A stretch of DNA of 64,000 nucleotides from Cladophialophora immunda (Eukaryota; Ascomycota; Eurotiomycetes; Chaetothyriales; Herpotrichiellaceae), in NCBI RefSeq assembly GCF_000835495.1, contig NW_015622546.1, positions 3,218,955 to 3,282,954 of the forward strand, written 5' to 3'. Positions 22,220-33,107 of the stretch are shown here, piece after piece. Below the pieces are notes generated by a model that was not told the origin of the DNA, made no database searches, and was given only the letters and a program-made list of their open reading frames with translations. Each line of letters begins with the position of its first letter. Position 1 is the stretch's first letter. The position numbers were made by a program, and so were the translations under genes.

Positions 22220-24243
22220 CTAAGTGACCAGCTTGGCAGTCCACTTCCTCGCCCTCGCGCCGTAAATGTACATGGGAATCGTGGTCAGGAAAAGCAGGCC
22301 CTCGATCAACACCATGTACCCCGAGACCTTGGCATACCCGTCGCGCGTGAGCCAGGGGTTCACGGCGAAGCTGACGGCGAAGGCAAACGTGTTCTTGAAC
22401 GCCGTCAAAACGGTGATGGATTCGCCGCTCAGAGGCTTGTAGCAGTCGACGACGTACGTCATGCCCACCGCCGGGACCGCACACAGGACCCCGTACGTGA
22501 TGCCCGAGCCGACGATGGCGATGTAGGGATCCAGATGGTTCCCCAGGCCGCAGCCCCACATCAGAAGGCCGACGGGGCCCAGGATGGCCGATGGGAGAAT
22601 CAACCAGAGCCGGAACTCGGGCTCGAAGTAGCCCATCCGGCGCTTGGTGATCCAGTGCACGACCCAGTCACTGGTCGGGCCGCCAAAAGCACAGCCGAGG
22701 ATGGCTCCGATCAGATACTGCGGAAATATGGTCAATGAGAGAGCGCAAGTTGTGAGAGTTTGGGAGGAGGGTTACCGAAATATTGAGGTTTCCCACGCCA
22801 AACTCGGTAAACCCGTAGATCTCGGGGAAGGCGGTGGCGTTCGCCGTTTGCTGGAGGACCACCCAGCCCAGCGTGATTCCGTAGGTGACGGAGCCCCAGA
22901 CAACGGCCGGAAACTGGAGCAAGAGAAGTGGTCGCCACCACAAATGCCACATAGATGTACGGCTGCAGATGAAAGTCAGCAAGATCATGGGCAAAAAGAT
23001 GCCATTACACCGGCAACAGGGTGTGCTTACCTATCGTACCAACCGGTCAAGCCTAGGCCTTTTGTCCAACGACCTCGAAGTTGAGCTCTGAGCTCGGCGA
23101 ACTGCGAAGCTTCCATGCCCTCGCCAACCTCGCTTGCCAGGGGTCGGTTGAAATTTGTTTCGGCCTGGAAGACGACGGTCAGGAGCAGACAGACTCCAGT
23201 GAGAATGGTGTCCATCCAGAAGACCCATCTCCAGTCCGTGTTGTAGTGACCTATCAACCCGGCGAAGATGCCTCCGATGGCTGAGCCGGCCGCAATCATG
23301 AGGCTGCGCAACGTCAGAAATGCAGAGTCCACGAGACGGGGGGCTTTATATTGACGTACGTGTAAAGGCCGACCTTGGCGCCTCGCTCGTGTAGGAAGTA
23401 CAAGTCGGCAACCTAGAGCAGGTCAAAGAGGGTGTCGCTGTCAGTTTGGGAACCGTAACTTACGATGGCCACACCAAGCGCTTCTGAACAGCTTGCTCCC
23501 CAACCTTGGACGATCCGCGCCCCCAACAGGGAGCCCCAGGAGCCCGCTTTGGCAGACCAGATGGCTGGTTCTCCATTAGTATGCAAGCCTGACGCGTGAG
23601 GAGTGATGGCATCGACCCACTGGAACCGAAGAAGACCGCGGCGCAGATCACCAGCACCGGTCGTTTTCCAATCTTCTGTGCCAGTGGCACCCAGAACAAA
23701 TTCTGACAAGATGGATCAGCTATTTAGGCTTGTACCCGTAGGCCCATCTTATCACTCACCCCCAGACCCAAAGTCAGAATGTTGCAGGTGATCAGGTACG
23801 TGGCCTTTGTCACACTGATGTCGAACTCGACAATGATCGGGACGAGAATGGGCGAGATGCTCGCGGTGATGTAGTTGGACATGAAAACAAAGAAGCAGGT
23901 CGCAACCATGACGAGAGCCTTGCGCCAGGGGCTCCATGTCTATACGGAGGCACACGGTCAGAAGGTGCCAGCCAAATGAATGGGAGCTCCTGTGTCCTTA
24001 CGAGTGGATCCGCCGGATCGTTGGTGGGACAAGGAATCAGATATTTGCCTGTGACCTTGCCATTGGTATCCTCTGAGCTCTGTTAATATGTTTGTCTCCT
24101 CATAAAGATGGTGGCCTTGTACCTCTGTACAAATGTGCAGCCTCTACGAGGCCGTGACTTTGAAGGTTGAGCCTTTCTTCCGGCTCAATCTCGAGATGGT
24201 CCGCCCAGAGACGAGGGTCGCCCTCTTTGGTGATTTGTGCCAT
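22220..24243 (-). CDS. MFS transporter
   Basis: Predicted 521-residue major facilitator superfamily permease in nine exons (transcript order): 24243-24123, 24072-24002, 23939-23760, 23702-23621, 23564-23464, 23412-23360, 23303-23031, 22962-22776 and 22717-22220. All eight introns are 50-68 nt and phase-consistent. The cytosolic N-terminus (about 65 residues) ends at DPLTWSPWRKALV, typical of fungal drug:H+ antiporter-like (DHA1) permeases. Other family signals are GKRPVLVICAAV, LGARIVQGWGAS followed by ALGVAI, the ADLYFLHERG segment, GSAIGGIFAG and DWRWVFWMDTI. A long central loop (about residues 270-310) separates the two six-helix halves. The substrate is not deducible. Its position beside the regulator, amidohydrolase and cupin suggests uptake or export of the compound handled by that group. 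A stretch of 2.7 kb without genes lies upstream. Confidence 0.9.
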
Positions 24244-26963
24244 TGTCGTGAACGTCGTGGATCAAGTAGCAGAAGATGCGCAGAGAAAGGGCACCATCGC
24301 TCCGTACACCAACGAGGTTTTCTCCTCCCTGGCTTTTATAATACGCCAGATGCCATTGACAATGGCAGGGACGGACGCAGAAGTCGATTCCAACCTCCAC
24401 GTGATATTCCGAAACCCCGGACAAGGCAAAACCTGGAGAACAAGGATCAGAACAAGGATCCACTCCGTTACGAGGATGAATGTTCGAGGCGCCCACAGAC
24501 AGCTAAGCCTCCGACGCGGAGAACGTGCGAGGTGACTGCCGTGGTCAAGTCGTGAAAGCATGAGAGTGCCCACCAAACGCAAGACTCTGCATTCGGCTAG
24601 CTCTTAGCTCAAGGGTTTTGAGGCTATTCTTATGGCCAGACCTCGGAACATGATTCTAGCCTCATAAATAAAATGACTGGGACTCAGAAGCGCAATAGAT
24701 TCAGCCGGATCCTCTGCGCAGCCAGGGTTGCTGACTTGTTTCCAGAATGGGGGATTGGAGCAGCCGACTCAAGCACTTCTGGCGAAATACTCCACATCCC
24801 AATCGTCCGTAGTGCCCTGTATATAGACCGCAACGTAGCAATGAAATGCAAAGGCGAATCAATCTCTGGACGGGAGAAGTGTTGCAGTGCACAGAAATTT
24901 ATCTACGAGGTAGACGGAACACGCCCGTGATTAATCCCAACCAGTCTGGCAAGACACCAGCGACTGCGACATGAACGTCGGTGAAGCCAAAACAGTTGGT
25001 GATGCATAGCACTGGCGCCATATTGGAGGAAGTCACTTTGAGGTCAAGCGCCCAACATATATAACTAAAATCGATACAACGAAGTCCGAGTCGAGCGAAT
25101 AAGTGTTGTCGCAACTCGGCTACCCCCCGCTCACATACCACCGGATTCGGTGGCTATCCAATCAATCAGCAAAAAGGCAGCATGTCGTAGGCGACACGAA
25201 TCTTGCCAGTCACGAAGTTCTGAATAAGGCGTGGGAAGTTTTTGAGAAAGGGTTGATATTTCAGTCCAAGCGGGAAACGCTCGGCAACGATTCCTCAATG
25301 TAATCCTGGTAACGTCGTAGAAGACCTCGAGTTGAATAGAGCTATAATCGGACATGGTGTTTCTATATGAAATGTAGCGGTATCATTTGGGGTTCTTCTG
25401 ACACTCCCGAGCATGTTCAAGGGTTGGGCTGGTGAGGCTGAAGTGGAGTGGGAAAACCGACCTCCACTTTGTTCCTCTCGTCGAAATGTTGGAGAGTCTC
25501 ATGTCTTTGCAACTCACCGCTGTGGCGAAGAGTTCTGTTCCTAACAAGGCTTCCAGCTAAACTCGGCGGCCCACTTTTGGGAGGTGTTCGAGATCGTTGA
25601 TTTCGACCAGTACCTTCCCAGTCCAATACGTGGCTAATCTGGGTAACAGCTGGACTCTTCTCTTCATCACTTAGAGTCCGTGGATTGGAGATACCTCCAA
25701 GTCTTCATGTTAGCCACTACAAGCAATTTTTCTTGATGGGGACCCGGGACATGCATGGAATCAACATACATACCCCTATCGACTTCTTCTATGCCGCTCC
25801 ACAACCCTGATTCGATATCGCGTGTCATTCTTGACGCTAGGTACTGAAAACTTCACACCCGGTGGCTGAGGCCGCGAGGCTCAGGCAGGACTCCGAGCTG
25901 GGAAGATCCACTCCGAATCGATCAAGCGCCAAAAGACCTTTGACGGGCTTCCCAAGGTCTCAATGGCACCGCTTTTGGCTTTGAAATCAAGCTCGGCGAA
26001 TTCTGCGCGGCTGTCTCTGGTAGAAACCAAATGGGCGAGGCAGCCTCAGCCAGGCAACTGCAGATATGCAGTTGAGGCCGAGGGCCGCCTAGCCAGGCTA
26101 ACCCAGGGCTGAATCCGATGAGGCGCTTCCAGAGTCCATGTGACTTGTGGCTTGCGAGAGAACCGGTGCCACTGCAGTAGCCTTCATCCCTCACAAGCCA
26201 CTAGACGCCACGATCGCCCAATACTTGAGTTGTCCTTAACTGTCGCTACAATGGTCGCAACGTTTGAATACTCGTAAAGTAACGTCGGTACCGGGAAATC
26301 CGCCTTCGGTTTACTTGTAGGCGGTCCAGCCGGTTCGGTCATGGTCGTAGGCTGTGCACCCGCGCCTTTACGCCGCCCAACTTGGCCCACTCGGGAGTGA
26401 GCGGGTTGCGCGCGACGCAGCATACGAGGTTACAGAGTACGAGGTAGCTAGCCACCACCGAATTCATAGCATGGAGAAATATACACTAGCTAAATTTGGT
26501 GTAGCTCGATTCTGCCAAGCACTAAGCGAATTCGCGAATGCGCGGTCCCGAGTCATTCCCAACGGGACCTTCATCAACGTCATAATCGTCGTGACTATCG
26601 TGCACGAGTCTGCACGAGCAGCGCGCTGTTGCGCAAACCTTTTCGACACTGTAATTCGGTCCTATTGTACCTAAAGAAGGCTACGTCCTCCTAAGAGAAC
26701 TTCCTCGCCCTTACCGGTAGCATCTCCTCTGACGGAGCTTCGGCGTGGACATGTGCCAGGGCGAACACAAATCCTGGCGAATACGCACCTCCAGCGTATC
26801 ATGGCGAGCTTCTCTAACCAAGAGCAGGCAATGATGCTGTTGCAATTTCCGATGAATATGACAGCAGCAATGATTTAAAGAGTTCTAGCCCCCGGTACAC
26901 GTCTCATCTTCTCACCGTCCTTTAGATTCCCCATTCCTCGCGCGATCTCAACTGTCTCTTACT
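24244..26963. other. Gene-poor gap of 2.7 kb
   Basis: This is the largest gap in the window, lying between the divergent MFS and alpha/beta hydrolase genes. It contains only short open frames with no domain. A hairpin-like inverted repeat lies at 26055-26074: CAACTGCA, 4-nt loop, TGCAGTTG, with an outer GCCTCA (26044-26049)/TGAGGC (26073-26078) match. It may be decayed sequence or simply long promoters. Confidence 0.4.
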
Positions 26964-28455
26964 ATGCGACTGTTCTTCTCCTCTCTGCTTTGCCTGACAG
27001 CCTTAGCCCGAGGTTCTCCTATTGTCCCAGTGAAGGCCGTGAAATCATGTCAAGATTACACTGTTCCTCTTACTGTGACCACTCTGAACCTTAAGTGGGC
27101 CCTCGATACGCTCGAAACCAACGAGGATGCGGCGGCATACAGCATTCAAGGAGCACGTCGCGATGCCGTGACCGTTTTCCAGCCAGTCAATCCTCCCACT
27201 GCACCCGAGACAGCTGTCTACACGGTAGCCGGCACCTTCTGTCAGCCAGCCAGTGGAGGAAATGGAACGGTCCTGCTAGCCACACATGGCGGAGGATACG
27301 ACAGATAGTACGCTTTCCAGCCCGCGGCCTACAAGTACGTGGTAACATCCAGAAGCTAACCGATGGCAAAGCTACTGGGATCCCTCCATCCAACCGGAGA
27401 ATTACAGCTTCGTGGACTATGCCGTCGCGCGAGGCTATTCGATCTTCTACTATGACAGAGTAGGTCTCGGCCTATCCCAGAGGTAAATTCCCTCCCGAAT
27501 CCTGCTCCGCTAATCATCACTAACCATTTTCCGCAGCCTCTCTGGATATGTCGCGCAGACTTCAATCCACACGGCCGTTGTCAGGGAACTTGTCAAGGTG
27601 ATCCGCTCCGGCAAATTCGGGCATCCTCCCGCCAAGGTCGCCCTGGTGGGCCATAGTCTTGGAAGCGCGTACTCGAATGGTGTTCTAAACACCGATCCGG
27701 CTCTGGTCGATGCAGCGGTCCTCACCGGCATTGCTTACAACGTCCTTCCTCCCCCAGGAGGCGACACAACGCGACTCGCGAAGCTAGAAGATCCCTTTAG
27801 ATTCGGAAGCTTCGACGGTGGCTGGACAACCTGGTCCGACGTCTACTCAAATATCCAGAGGTAAGACTCCCGGTGATGTACCTGCTGGCCATCGTCCATC
27901 GGCTGACCGAGTACTTACTCTTACTTAGCTTCTTCAAACCTCCCTTCTACGATCGAAAGGTGGTGCAATGGACCGAGGACAACAAACAGCCCACTGGCCT
28001 ATTGGAAGGAATCAGTATTGGAGCGGCCAACTTCTCGTCTCCTGGCTTCACCGGCCCTGTCATGGTATGTCTCTGTTCGTCTGATTACGAAACCTTTATG
28101 CTGATCGTCCTTTAGGTTCTGAGGTAAAATTCGTCTAAGATGCGAGTTACGTTCCCGAGGCTAACATGATCGTAGCGGTGAGTACGACCTGATTGCCTGC
28201 GGAGGATACTGTCCGGGGTTCCTGGAAACAGGCCCGAGTCAAGTCTTCCCGGCGGCAAAGCCTCTTGTCACCTATATACAGCCGAAGAGTGGCCACGCTG
28301 TGAATTTTGCTGTAAGTTCACGTTTCGCTCCATGTTACCCCCCCTCCCATCCTCGAAACCAGGAACTACTAGTAATCGATATCCCCAAAATGCAGTTGAA
28401 TGCCACTGGGTCGTTCGAGGTCATCACAAAGTTTCTGAAACAAAACGGCATTTAG
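26964..28455 (+). CDS. Secreted alpha/beta hydrolase
   Basis: Predicted 372-residue alpha/beta-hydrolase-fold enzyme (esterase/lipase-like). Seven exons: 26964-27307, 27372-27482, 27537-27860, 27929-28064, 28116-28123, 28176-28311 and 28396-28455. The fifth exon is only 8 nt long (GTTCTGAG); including it joins GPVM to VLSGEYDLIACGG in frame. An N-terminal signal peptide (about residues 1-18, ending near ALARG) predicts secretion. The oxyanion-type HGGGY motif, the nucleophile Ser192 in GHSLGS, the acid region SGEYD and the C-terminal His in KSGHAVNF make up the expected catalytic set. The last residues carry an N-glycosylation sequon (NAT). The substrate is unknown; fungal relatives are annotated as generic AB-hydrolase proteins. 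The gene is divergent from the MFS transporter across a long gap. Confidence 0.88.
28116..28123 (+). other. 8-nt microexon of the alpha/beta hydrolase gene
   Basis: Flanked by TTTAG acceptor and GTAAAA donor, with introns of 51 nt (28065-28115) and 52 nt (28124-28175). Skipping it would shift the frame and destroy the catalytic-acid region, so its inclusion is needed for a full-length enzyme. Confidence 0.75.
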
Positions 28456-29230
28456 CCGTGGCCTTTCCTTGACGAGGCCTATGCATCTACACGCCATACT
28501 AGAGCGACACCGCTGAAAAGGACGACTACTTAATTTGGAACCATGAAAAGCGAAGAACATGACATTTCAATTCGATACCTCGGCGGCCTTGGCTGAACGG
28601 GGACAGTTAATTATCAAACTAGGTATATAGGCTACCTAATAATACATACTGTACAGCCCATTTTCAGACTCTATGCTATAGGGTGCAGCCATCAATACCC
28701 ACGGTTCTGTTCCTCGATTTTGATCGACATCGCTTTCCCAATGTCTAGGACTCTGAGCTCTAGTTAGAAAATAGGATGGCATGATAGTTCCTGCTTGCAG
28801 CTTTCGTTATTCACTGGCAAGCCCTACAGCTTCAGACGCCTTGTTCGCCGCCAGTGTTTTCGACCGCCATCCGCGACTGAAGATGGTAATTGGGGCACCA
28901 CGGCACAATGATGCCGTTCCATCTGGATCGAGTGGGAAAGTCGCATAGGTTGGAAGCCAGTATCGAGGGAAATCCGGTCTTCAAAAGCGGCGATACCTGC
29001 CGCCAAATTCGGCGCGGGGCACCCGTTGGCACCTTACTAGATTAGGTGACGCGAGGAGAGCTCGCGGAGGCTAGCGACGGAGGCAGCCGTAGGACGTTGA
29101 CATCCTGGATTATTATTGTTTCCGCAGCTCCTTCGGAAAACTGATGCAGTAACAACCACCACACCACTACCTTTACTCCTTTTACCTACACTTGTTGAAT
29201 CCCTTCAATCCTCCCGGGAATGTAGACTGT
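28456..29230. other. Intergenic region
   Basis: AT-rich 3' flank of the hydrolase gene followed by the upstream region of the RRG7-like gene. No supported gene or repeat. Confidence 0.45.
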
Positions 29231-30355
29231 ATGCTCGGCAGCTGCTACTCCTGGAGCAGCCGCAGATATGGCACAATCACCTGGCGCCTTGTCCGAAATG
29301 TGACTGTAACCAGACACTTATGGTCTTCCTCGGCAGGATGTGCACGCAGAGCGCACACTGGGCTGCCACTCTTCTCGCGGAGGAGGGAGACGGTCAGACG
29401 GCTCACTCACTCTGCATCGGCGCATGAGAAGCCAGCATCGCCCTCGCTCTCCACACCGCAGACATCCTCACTCCTGGACCCGTCCTCCCCGCACAGTTCC
29501 CTGGACTCCTTCCACGCCTACGCCCGGCGCACCGGTCTGGCGCCGACCAGCACGGTCTACGCTGGCACGACCTACGAATACCTCGCACAGTCGACCCTCC
29601 GACCGTATGGGTTTAGTCTGCATCGAGTGGGCGGCCGAGGCGATCGCGGCGTCGACCTCGTAGGCATCTGGGAGGTGCCCGTCTTGTCACACTCGGGTGA
29701 TTGGAAAGAGAAGAAGCACACCACCGGTCAGGGGCATCATTATGCGGGAACTGAAGACTTCGAGGGAGTGGAGACCCTGCAGCTCAAGGTCCTCGTCCAA
29801 TGTAAACGGCTGGTGGGCAGGCACGCGAGGATTGGGCCGAACTTGGTCAGGGAACTGGACGGGGCCGTCAGAGCGACCAGAAGTGCAGCTTTGGTTAACA
29901 TGGTCTACACTCAGAACAGGACCGCGAGCATGACAGCCGAAGATGGGAATTCGGGGAGCTGCAGCGAAGAAGAGCCACGACTGTCGGGATTGCGGTCTGG
30001 GCCCGCCATCGGCGTTCTGGTAGGCACGAGGCCAGCGACCAAGGGCGTGGTGGACAGTATGAGCCGGTCGACACGTGGCTTGGTCTGGGTCATGATGGAA
30101 GAAGTCACGGATCAGGACATGAGCCCTGGAGAAGAATTACCACATGCGAGTCGAGACGAGTCCGCTCCCCCAGCCAGACGCCCTCACTCCGCTGCGGGGC
30201 TGAAAGGCCGCATCAAGCAAATTCTCTGGAACCAGGCTGCGCGTGAGGCGGGACTAGAAGGCGTCGACGTGGTGAAGCGGTACGACTCAAAGGGCCAGGA
30301 AGAGGTGGTCCTGATGCGTGGCGGCCGAGTGTGGGGTGGAGGTTCAAGGAAATGA
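29231..30355 (+). CDS. RRG7-like (DUF2034) mitochondrial protein, Mrr-type nuclease fold
   Basis: Predicted intronless protein of 374 residues. The first 60 residues are rich in Arg, Ser and hydrophobics and lack acidic residues until about residue 55, as expected of a mitochondrial targeting sequence. The core matches the DUF2034/RRG7 family (required for respiratory growth 7 in budding yeast), which has a restriction-endonuclase-like fold related to Mrr. Visible elements are GTTYEYLAQSTLRPYGFSL, then GGRGDRGVDLVGIWEV with the motif II Asp, then VLVQCKR with the motif III Gln-x-Lys pair, that is a D...QxK version of PD-(D/E)xK. The C-terminus GRIKQILWNQAAREAGLEG is also family-like. The upstream open frame lacks an ATG, so 29231 is taken as the start. 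Catalytic activity is plausible from the intact D...QxK set but not demonstrated here. Confidence 0.85.
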   Translation: MLGSCYSWSSRRYGTITWRLVRNVTVTRHLWSSSAGCARRAHTGLPLFSRRRETVRRLTHSASAHEKPASPSLSTPQTSSLLDPSSPHSSLDSFHAYARRTGLAPTSTVYAGTTYEYLAQSTLRPYGFSLHRVGGRGDRGVDLVGIWEVPVLSHSGDWKEKKHTTGQGHHYAGTEDFEGVETLQLKVLVQCKRLVGRHARIGPNLVRELDGAVRATRSAALVNMVYTQNRTASMTAEDGNSGSCSEEEPRLSGLRSGPAIGVLVGTRPATKGVVDSMSRSTRGLVWVMMEEVTDQDMSPGEELPHASRDESAPPARRPHSAAGLKGRIKQILWNQAAREAGLEGVDVVKRYDSKGQEEVVLMRGGRVWGGGSRK

Positions 30356-30927
30356 ATCTTGAAACGTCGGCTTCAAAGTTTGCAATGTAATATAAATACC
30401 CCAGCAAACTGCAAAATAAACGGCAATATCAGTTATGGTATCGTACATTGCCTTCCCCTTCCCCCCTTGACACAACATCACCTGCGAATATGTCTGGCTC
30501 GCATCGATGTCTCTCCCCCATTCATTTCTCTATGCAAGCCCCCACGACATGGCGTATGTGCACTGTGCTGCCCATGAAAAGAAAAAGCAAAGCGATGCGG
30601 TGGGTGGGGCGCACCCACTGAACAAAAAAGCACACAAACACAAGATAGAGAGAGATCTATCCCCTCTTGGCTTTGTCCCGGACGTCAGATACCCTGCTGG
30701 TGGGAGCCAGCCTATCAAGCTCGGTCTCGGATCCCAGGCAACAAGAACAAATGCAACCATCTCGCATCCTCGGCACGACCACCCTCCGGGCTGGCTGACC
30801 CGTGGCTCGCGCATTATGTGCTCTTAGATGCTCGCGGCAGGCCAGCTGGGGTTGATGCGGTGTCTGCCACTCCACCCATCGTCAAACAAAGGAAAGTTTT
30901 TAAAGGTCGATCGCGCTGTGTCGCCGT
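30356..30927. other. Convergent intergenic region
   Basis: Shared 3' flank of the RRG7-like gene and the carnitine acetyltransferase gene. AAATAAA and TATAAATA stretches at 30390-30420 are plausible polyadenylation context. No gene seen. Confidence 0.5.
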
Positions 30928-33107
30928 TTACAGCTTGGCCTTGGGCGTCTCCATGCTGGGGAGGAGCATGTCTCTGACGTCGTTGGCGGCTTCGTTGAGG
31001 TAGAAGCTCATCCGTTCACAGCCGAGTTTCTTGGAGACAATGTTGAATTGTAAACTGCGGGTGATTTGTTAGAATATTCAACCACCAGCAAGAAACGTAG
31101 TGTCAGGGAGGCTAGACAATAGAAGGGCAAATGGGGGGGGGGGGGGGGGACAAAGAAGCACACATACCTGTTCTCATTAATCATATAAGCAATACCCCAT
31201 CCTTGGTCCACAACTTGACTCCATCCGTAGCCGTTAAAGTACTCTGAACTCAGCTGGCTGCTCGAGATATACCAGGTGCTCGAGTAGGTGTACGCGGGAT
31301 CGGTGAAGACCTCGGGCGTCTCCTCGCCGGGCTGGATGAGTTTCTTCAATCCGAATAGATGACGGTCCACGCCATACCCGTCGCTTGCATCAGCGGTATA
31401 TTGGACATGTGCTTGAACAGCAGCACGGAAGAGACGTTCGCATTCCTCGCGAGAAACAGACGGGTCGGCCACGGCGTTGCAGAACGCCACGCTCTCATCG
31501 GAGACCGTGCGCGTGGTTTCTGTTCGGCCCTGCTGGTACTTGCGGGTTGCGGCGGATTCGTATGTGGGTCGGTTCTTGCCGTACATCTTGTGGTACGCCA
31601 ACTGGATGACCATCTGCACGTACGCGTCCGGGGAGCACTTGAACTTCTTGATCAGTCCCTTGCCGTAGCCTTGGTATGCTTGCACGCGGAGGTCGTGGGA
31701 AGCAATGACTTGACGGAACTGGGCCTGCGCACTGGCCACGTCGTCAAGCACGGCTGCGGAGGTTTCAAACTTCAAGGCAACAGGGTCGGGCAGGTCGGAA
31801 CGGATGGACGGGTTGTCAAAGTCAAGTTTGTTGTGAGTGATGTAGGCGTTCACTGTGTCGCAAAGACGGTGGGTCGGTGTGCCATCCATCATGGAATGTT
31901 CGCCCATGAAGCCGGCGGTGCCGTTATCGTTGATGATGAATTGGACAGGCTTGTCGTACCATCGGTTCGAGCCGTCGCCGTGCCAGTAGACGTGAGCGCG
32001 TTCTTCGAGGGTGATGGGCATGCTGGAATCTAAGCACACGAAAAAGGATGAAGACTCGATCTGTTTCAGGACTTCGGCGTTCAATGGAGATGCGGCCAGG
32101 AGGTTTTCGCGGGCTGTCGCGCCTTGATCGCGGGGGAAAGAAGTCAGGGCCCCGATGGGGTCGGCCAGCTGGGCATTTTTGTAGACCTTATTGAACTGGA
32201 GCTCGAGCTCGGAGGTGTTGAGTTGCCTGCCAGACACGTGGGTCTGAAGCTTCCAGAACTGGTTGTTTCGCATGACAATAATGTGCTCGTTGCCTGCGGC
32301 GGGGTACTGAATGGGATAATCGACGGGGTTGGCGGCGACTCGAGAGGTGTTGAACATGTACTGGTAGCTGCTCATGGCCATGGGCTTCTTGCGCATGTAC
32401 TCGGGCTCCAGAGTCCCGTCGTCAACCTGTCTCTTGAACTCGAGAGCCGCGGTTGTTATGGCAGCGGCACGTTTGGCAGGGTTTCTTCTTCGGCGGTCGT
32501 CGCGGAAGGAGTAGAAGTAAGAGACATAGGGCACCACAGGGTCACGGTAGCCCAGGTATGCAGCCTCGTTCCACCAGTCAATTATCCAGTTCTTGACATT
32601 GGGATCTTGTGCCTTGGCTATTAATCTCTCCTGCAGCTTCTGGCCAATGCCTCCCGGTTTGTTCAAATCAGCTACGGCCTTTTCGGAAGCAGCATACTCC
32701 TCCTTGGTCAGGAGAGGGTGCAGGCTTTTCAGATAGCGGGCGGAGGTTTCTTCGAGGGAAGGGACCGGTAGTCTGGGGAGAGATTCCTCGAACCGGAGCA
32801 TGGGGCCTTTGGAGAGGTCTTCTCGGTATTCTGCAGCCATCCGTGTGTGTCAAAAGTGTTTTCTTCTTCTGCCGGGTGTTTCCAGTGTCAACTCACCCTC
32901 AGTCACCCAGAATTGAGGCCTGTTCGAGGCCTTCCGCTTGTTTGTAGGAGCCATGGCGAAGGCCTGTGAGCGTGTCAGTTTCCCCCACCTGACGTCAACT
33001 GGCAGCGAAAGACGATCACCTACCTTGAGAGCAGCCGAAGATGGAGAAGCACGGGGGATGGCACGAAGAGTTGTTTGTGCTCCTAGTCGAGGCAGTGTGG
33101 GAAACAT
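30928..33107 (-). CDS. acuJ: Carnitine O-acetyltransferase, dual mitochondrial/peroxisomal
   Basis: Predicted 646-residue choline/carnitine acyltransferase family enzyme moving acetyl groups between CoA and carnitine for shuttling between peroxisome, cytosol and mitochondrion. Exons in transcript order: 33107-33024, 32963-32897, 32830-31168 and 31054-30928. Signals include LPRLPVPSLEETSARYLKSL at the start of the transferase domain, the catalytic His (about residue 362) in GEHSMMDGTPT, and VDRHLFGLKK. Removal of the 113-nt last intron yields a C-terminus ending in AKL, a type 1 peroxisomal targeting signal. Exon 1 encodes a basic, hydroxylated presequence (MFPTLPRL...) and a second ATG (32954) in exon 2 would give a 615-residue form without it. 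This fits the dual targeting known for acetyl-carnitine transferases of Aspergillus (AcuJ) and yeast (Cat2). The last intron contains a 17-G homopolymer. Confidence 0.94.
31133..31149. repeat. Poly-G homopolymer (G17)
   Basis: Seventeen consecutive G on the plus strand, i.e. a C-tract inside the last intron of the carnitine acetyltransferase gene. The length may be imprecise because such tracts are error-prone in sequencing. Confidence 0.85.

Noticed and set aside
22109..22738. 209-codon plus-strand open frame
   Set aside because: Antisense to the last exon of the MFS transporter, whose membrane-segment coding explains it; low-complexity product without a domain.
31359..32033. 224-codon plus-strand open frame
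   Set aside because: Antisense to the carnitine acetyltransferase exon; shadow of biased codon use.
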